The notes under the pieces: generated by a model
Database searches by the model: none
What the model was told of the DNA's origin: nothing
What the model saw: only the letters and a program-made list of their open reading frames with translations
Shown: positions 6,903 through 7,766 of the stretch, one piece after another
Layout of the letters: every line of letters begins with the position of its first letter
Numbering within the stretch: the stretch's first letter is position 1
Position numbers and translations under genes: made by a program
NCBI GenBank assembly: GCA_030746455.1
Contig: JASLMQ010000094.1
Location: 1 to 7,766, forward strand
DNA: 7,766 bases
Direction of reading: 5' to 3'
From: Candidatus Latescibacterota bacterium
GTDB lineage: Bacteria; Latescibacterota; UBA2968; GCA-2709665

Positions 6903-6939
6903 GGCCTTTCTCCGCCTGTGACGTGCACCGAGTCCAGGC

Positions 6940-7766
6940 CTAGTGTCGGTGTCCCGAGGCCGTATCCGGGCTCTCATGGCTCTCCGAGGGCTCGCCTCCC
7001 ATCGTGGCCAGCGCGGCCTTCAGATTGCTCTCGGAATCGATCAGGAACTGGGCCGAAGTGACGATCCGCTCTGCTCCCCGGAGTCCCTTCACCACCTCAT
7101 AGACCCCCTCCGCCTCCACGCCCAGAACCACTTCCCTCGGCAGGAACCTGCCATCGCCCAGATCCAGGATCACCACGTTGCGCTCCCCGGAATGGATGAC
7201 GGCCTGTGTGGGAACCGCCAGGGCGTGTCGAGACACCACCGGCTTGATCCTCACATTGGCGTACATGTCAGGCTTCAGCGAGCGTTCCGGATTGGGGAAC
7301 ACCAGACGTACCTTCGCCGTTCGGGTCTTGGCGTCCAGGAAGGGGTAGATGTGGGTCACCGTGCCGTAAAGTACCCTTCCCGGCGTGTAGGGCAACTCGA
7401 CCTCGGCTTTCTGGCCCTCTTTCACCCAGGGGATCTCGTACTCGTAGATGTCCGCGTAGATCCAGACCGGATCCAGGTCGGCGATGCGGTAGAGGTGCTG
7501 TCCCGACTTGATGTGCGCGCCTTCCAGGACGGCCTTGTGCACCACGATGCCCTTCTGGGGCGAAAAGACGGTCATGGTCCGATTGACCTGCCTGCTGTCC
7601 TCCAACGCAGCGATTTGCGCCTCGGTGACGTCCCAGTAGAGCAAACGCTGCCTGGCCGATCGCAGCAGGTCACGGCCGCCCTTCACGACGTCTGGTGACG
7701 CGTCGCTTGCAGCCAGCCGTTTGCTGTAGTCCAGCGCCGTGAGGTATTCCTCCTGAGCGGCAACCA
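6940..7766 (-). CDS. cusB: CusB-type periplasmic adaptor (membrane fusion protein), 5' end outside window
   Basis: C-terminal 274 residues of the periplasmic adaptor linking CusA to the outer-membrane channel; the frame is open to the window edge, so the N-terminus is missing. The visible part starts in the alpha-hairpin (VAAQEEYLTALDYSKRLA) and continues through its second helix. The returning lipoyl half follows at about 70-110 (FSPQKGIVVHKAVLEGAHIKSGQHLYRIADL). The beta-barrel segment (VWIYADIYEYEIPWVKEGQ, then ELPYTPGRVLYGTVTHIYP, then AKTRTAKVRLVFPNPE) and a membrane-proximal domain complete it. This order matches CusB/CzcB adaptors. The tail SESHESPDTASGHRH holds three His that could bind metal, though it is short. 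No CusF-like domain is fused at this end. The N-terminal Met residues that bind Cu(I) in E. coli CusB cannot be judged. A GTG at 7686 is internal and not the true start. Gene order cusB-cusA with a 37-base gap shows an operon whose promoter lies beyond the right edge. Confidence 0.94.
   Translation of the reverse strand, partial: VAAQEEYLTALDYSKRLAASDASPDVVKGGRDLLRSARQRLLYWDVTEAQIAALEDSRQVNRTMTVFSPQKGIVVHKAVLEGAHIKSGQHLYRIADLDPVWIYADIYEYEIPWVKEGQKAEVELPYTPGRVLYGTVTHIYPFLDAKTRTAKVRLVFPNPERSLKPDMYANVRIKPVVSRHALAVPTQAVIHSGERNVVILDLGDGRFLPREVVLGVEAEGVYEVVKGLRGAERIVTSAQFLIDSESNLKAALATMGGEPSESHESPDTASGHRH

Noticed and set aside
6900..6977. ATG 6977 as the cusA start
   Set aside because: It would add 25 Arg-rich, unconserved residues and overlap cusB; ATG 6902 gives the family N-terminus and has GGAG seven bases upstream.

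Overview
The window is GC-rich bacterial DNA with short intergenic gaps and Shine-Dalgarno sites ahead of most starts. It carries a heavy-metal efflux operon, an Fe-S type Rrf2 regulator, an unusual M24 (pita-bread) protein and a methyltransferase gene that appears to be read through an in-frame UGA. No rRNA, tRNA, insertion sequence, CRISPR array or integration site was seen. The phylum cannot be fixed from this sequence. If the UGA reading is right, the organism must make selenocysteine.

Layout from left to right. Positions 1-322 hold no supportable gene. Positions 323-820 (minus) encode an Rrf2 regulator with an IscR-like cluster-binding Cys/His pattern. Positions 821-1381 hold no gene but contain a 16-base near-palindrome over a possible promoter for the regulator. 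Positions 1382-2530 (plus) encode an M24/creatinase-fold protein in which two of the five usual metal ligands are replaced. Positions 2531-2798 separate convergent genes and may hold a decayed minus-strand methyltransferase fragment. Positions 2799-3533 (minus) are the methyltransferase. Positions 3642-6902 (minus) are a full-length CusA-type RND pump, and 6940-7766 (minus) is the C-terminal part of its CusB-type adaptor, cut by the window edge.

The most important point is the methyltransferase. A naive reading stops at residue 196 with TGA. The same frame continues for 47 codons of recognisable ArsM-like C-terminus, and the TGA sits where relatives have a conserved Cys before an IAGA-like motif. 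A perfect 7-bp hairpin with a G-rich loop begins 14 bases after the TGA, which is the spacing of a bacterial SECIS element. The best reading is a 244-residue selenoprotein with Sec at position 197.

The genes fit a metal or metalloid theme. CusBA expels Cu(I)/Ag(I) across the envelope. The methyltransferase, 108 bases downstream on the same strand, resembles arsenite methyltransferases and would act on a soft, thiol- or selenol-binding substrate. The Rrf2 protein could sense redox state, iron or NO, but nothing in the window ties it to the efflux operon. The M24 protein is transcribed alone from the opposite strand and its role is unknown.
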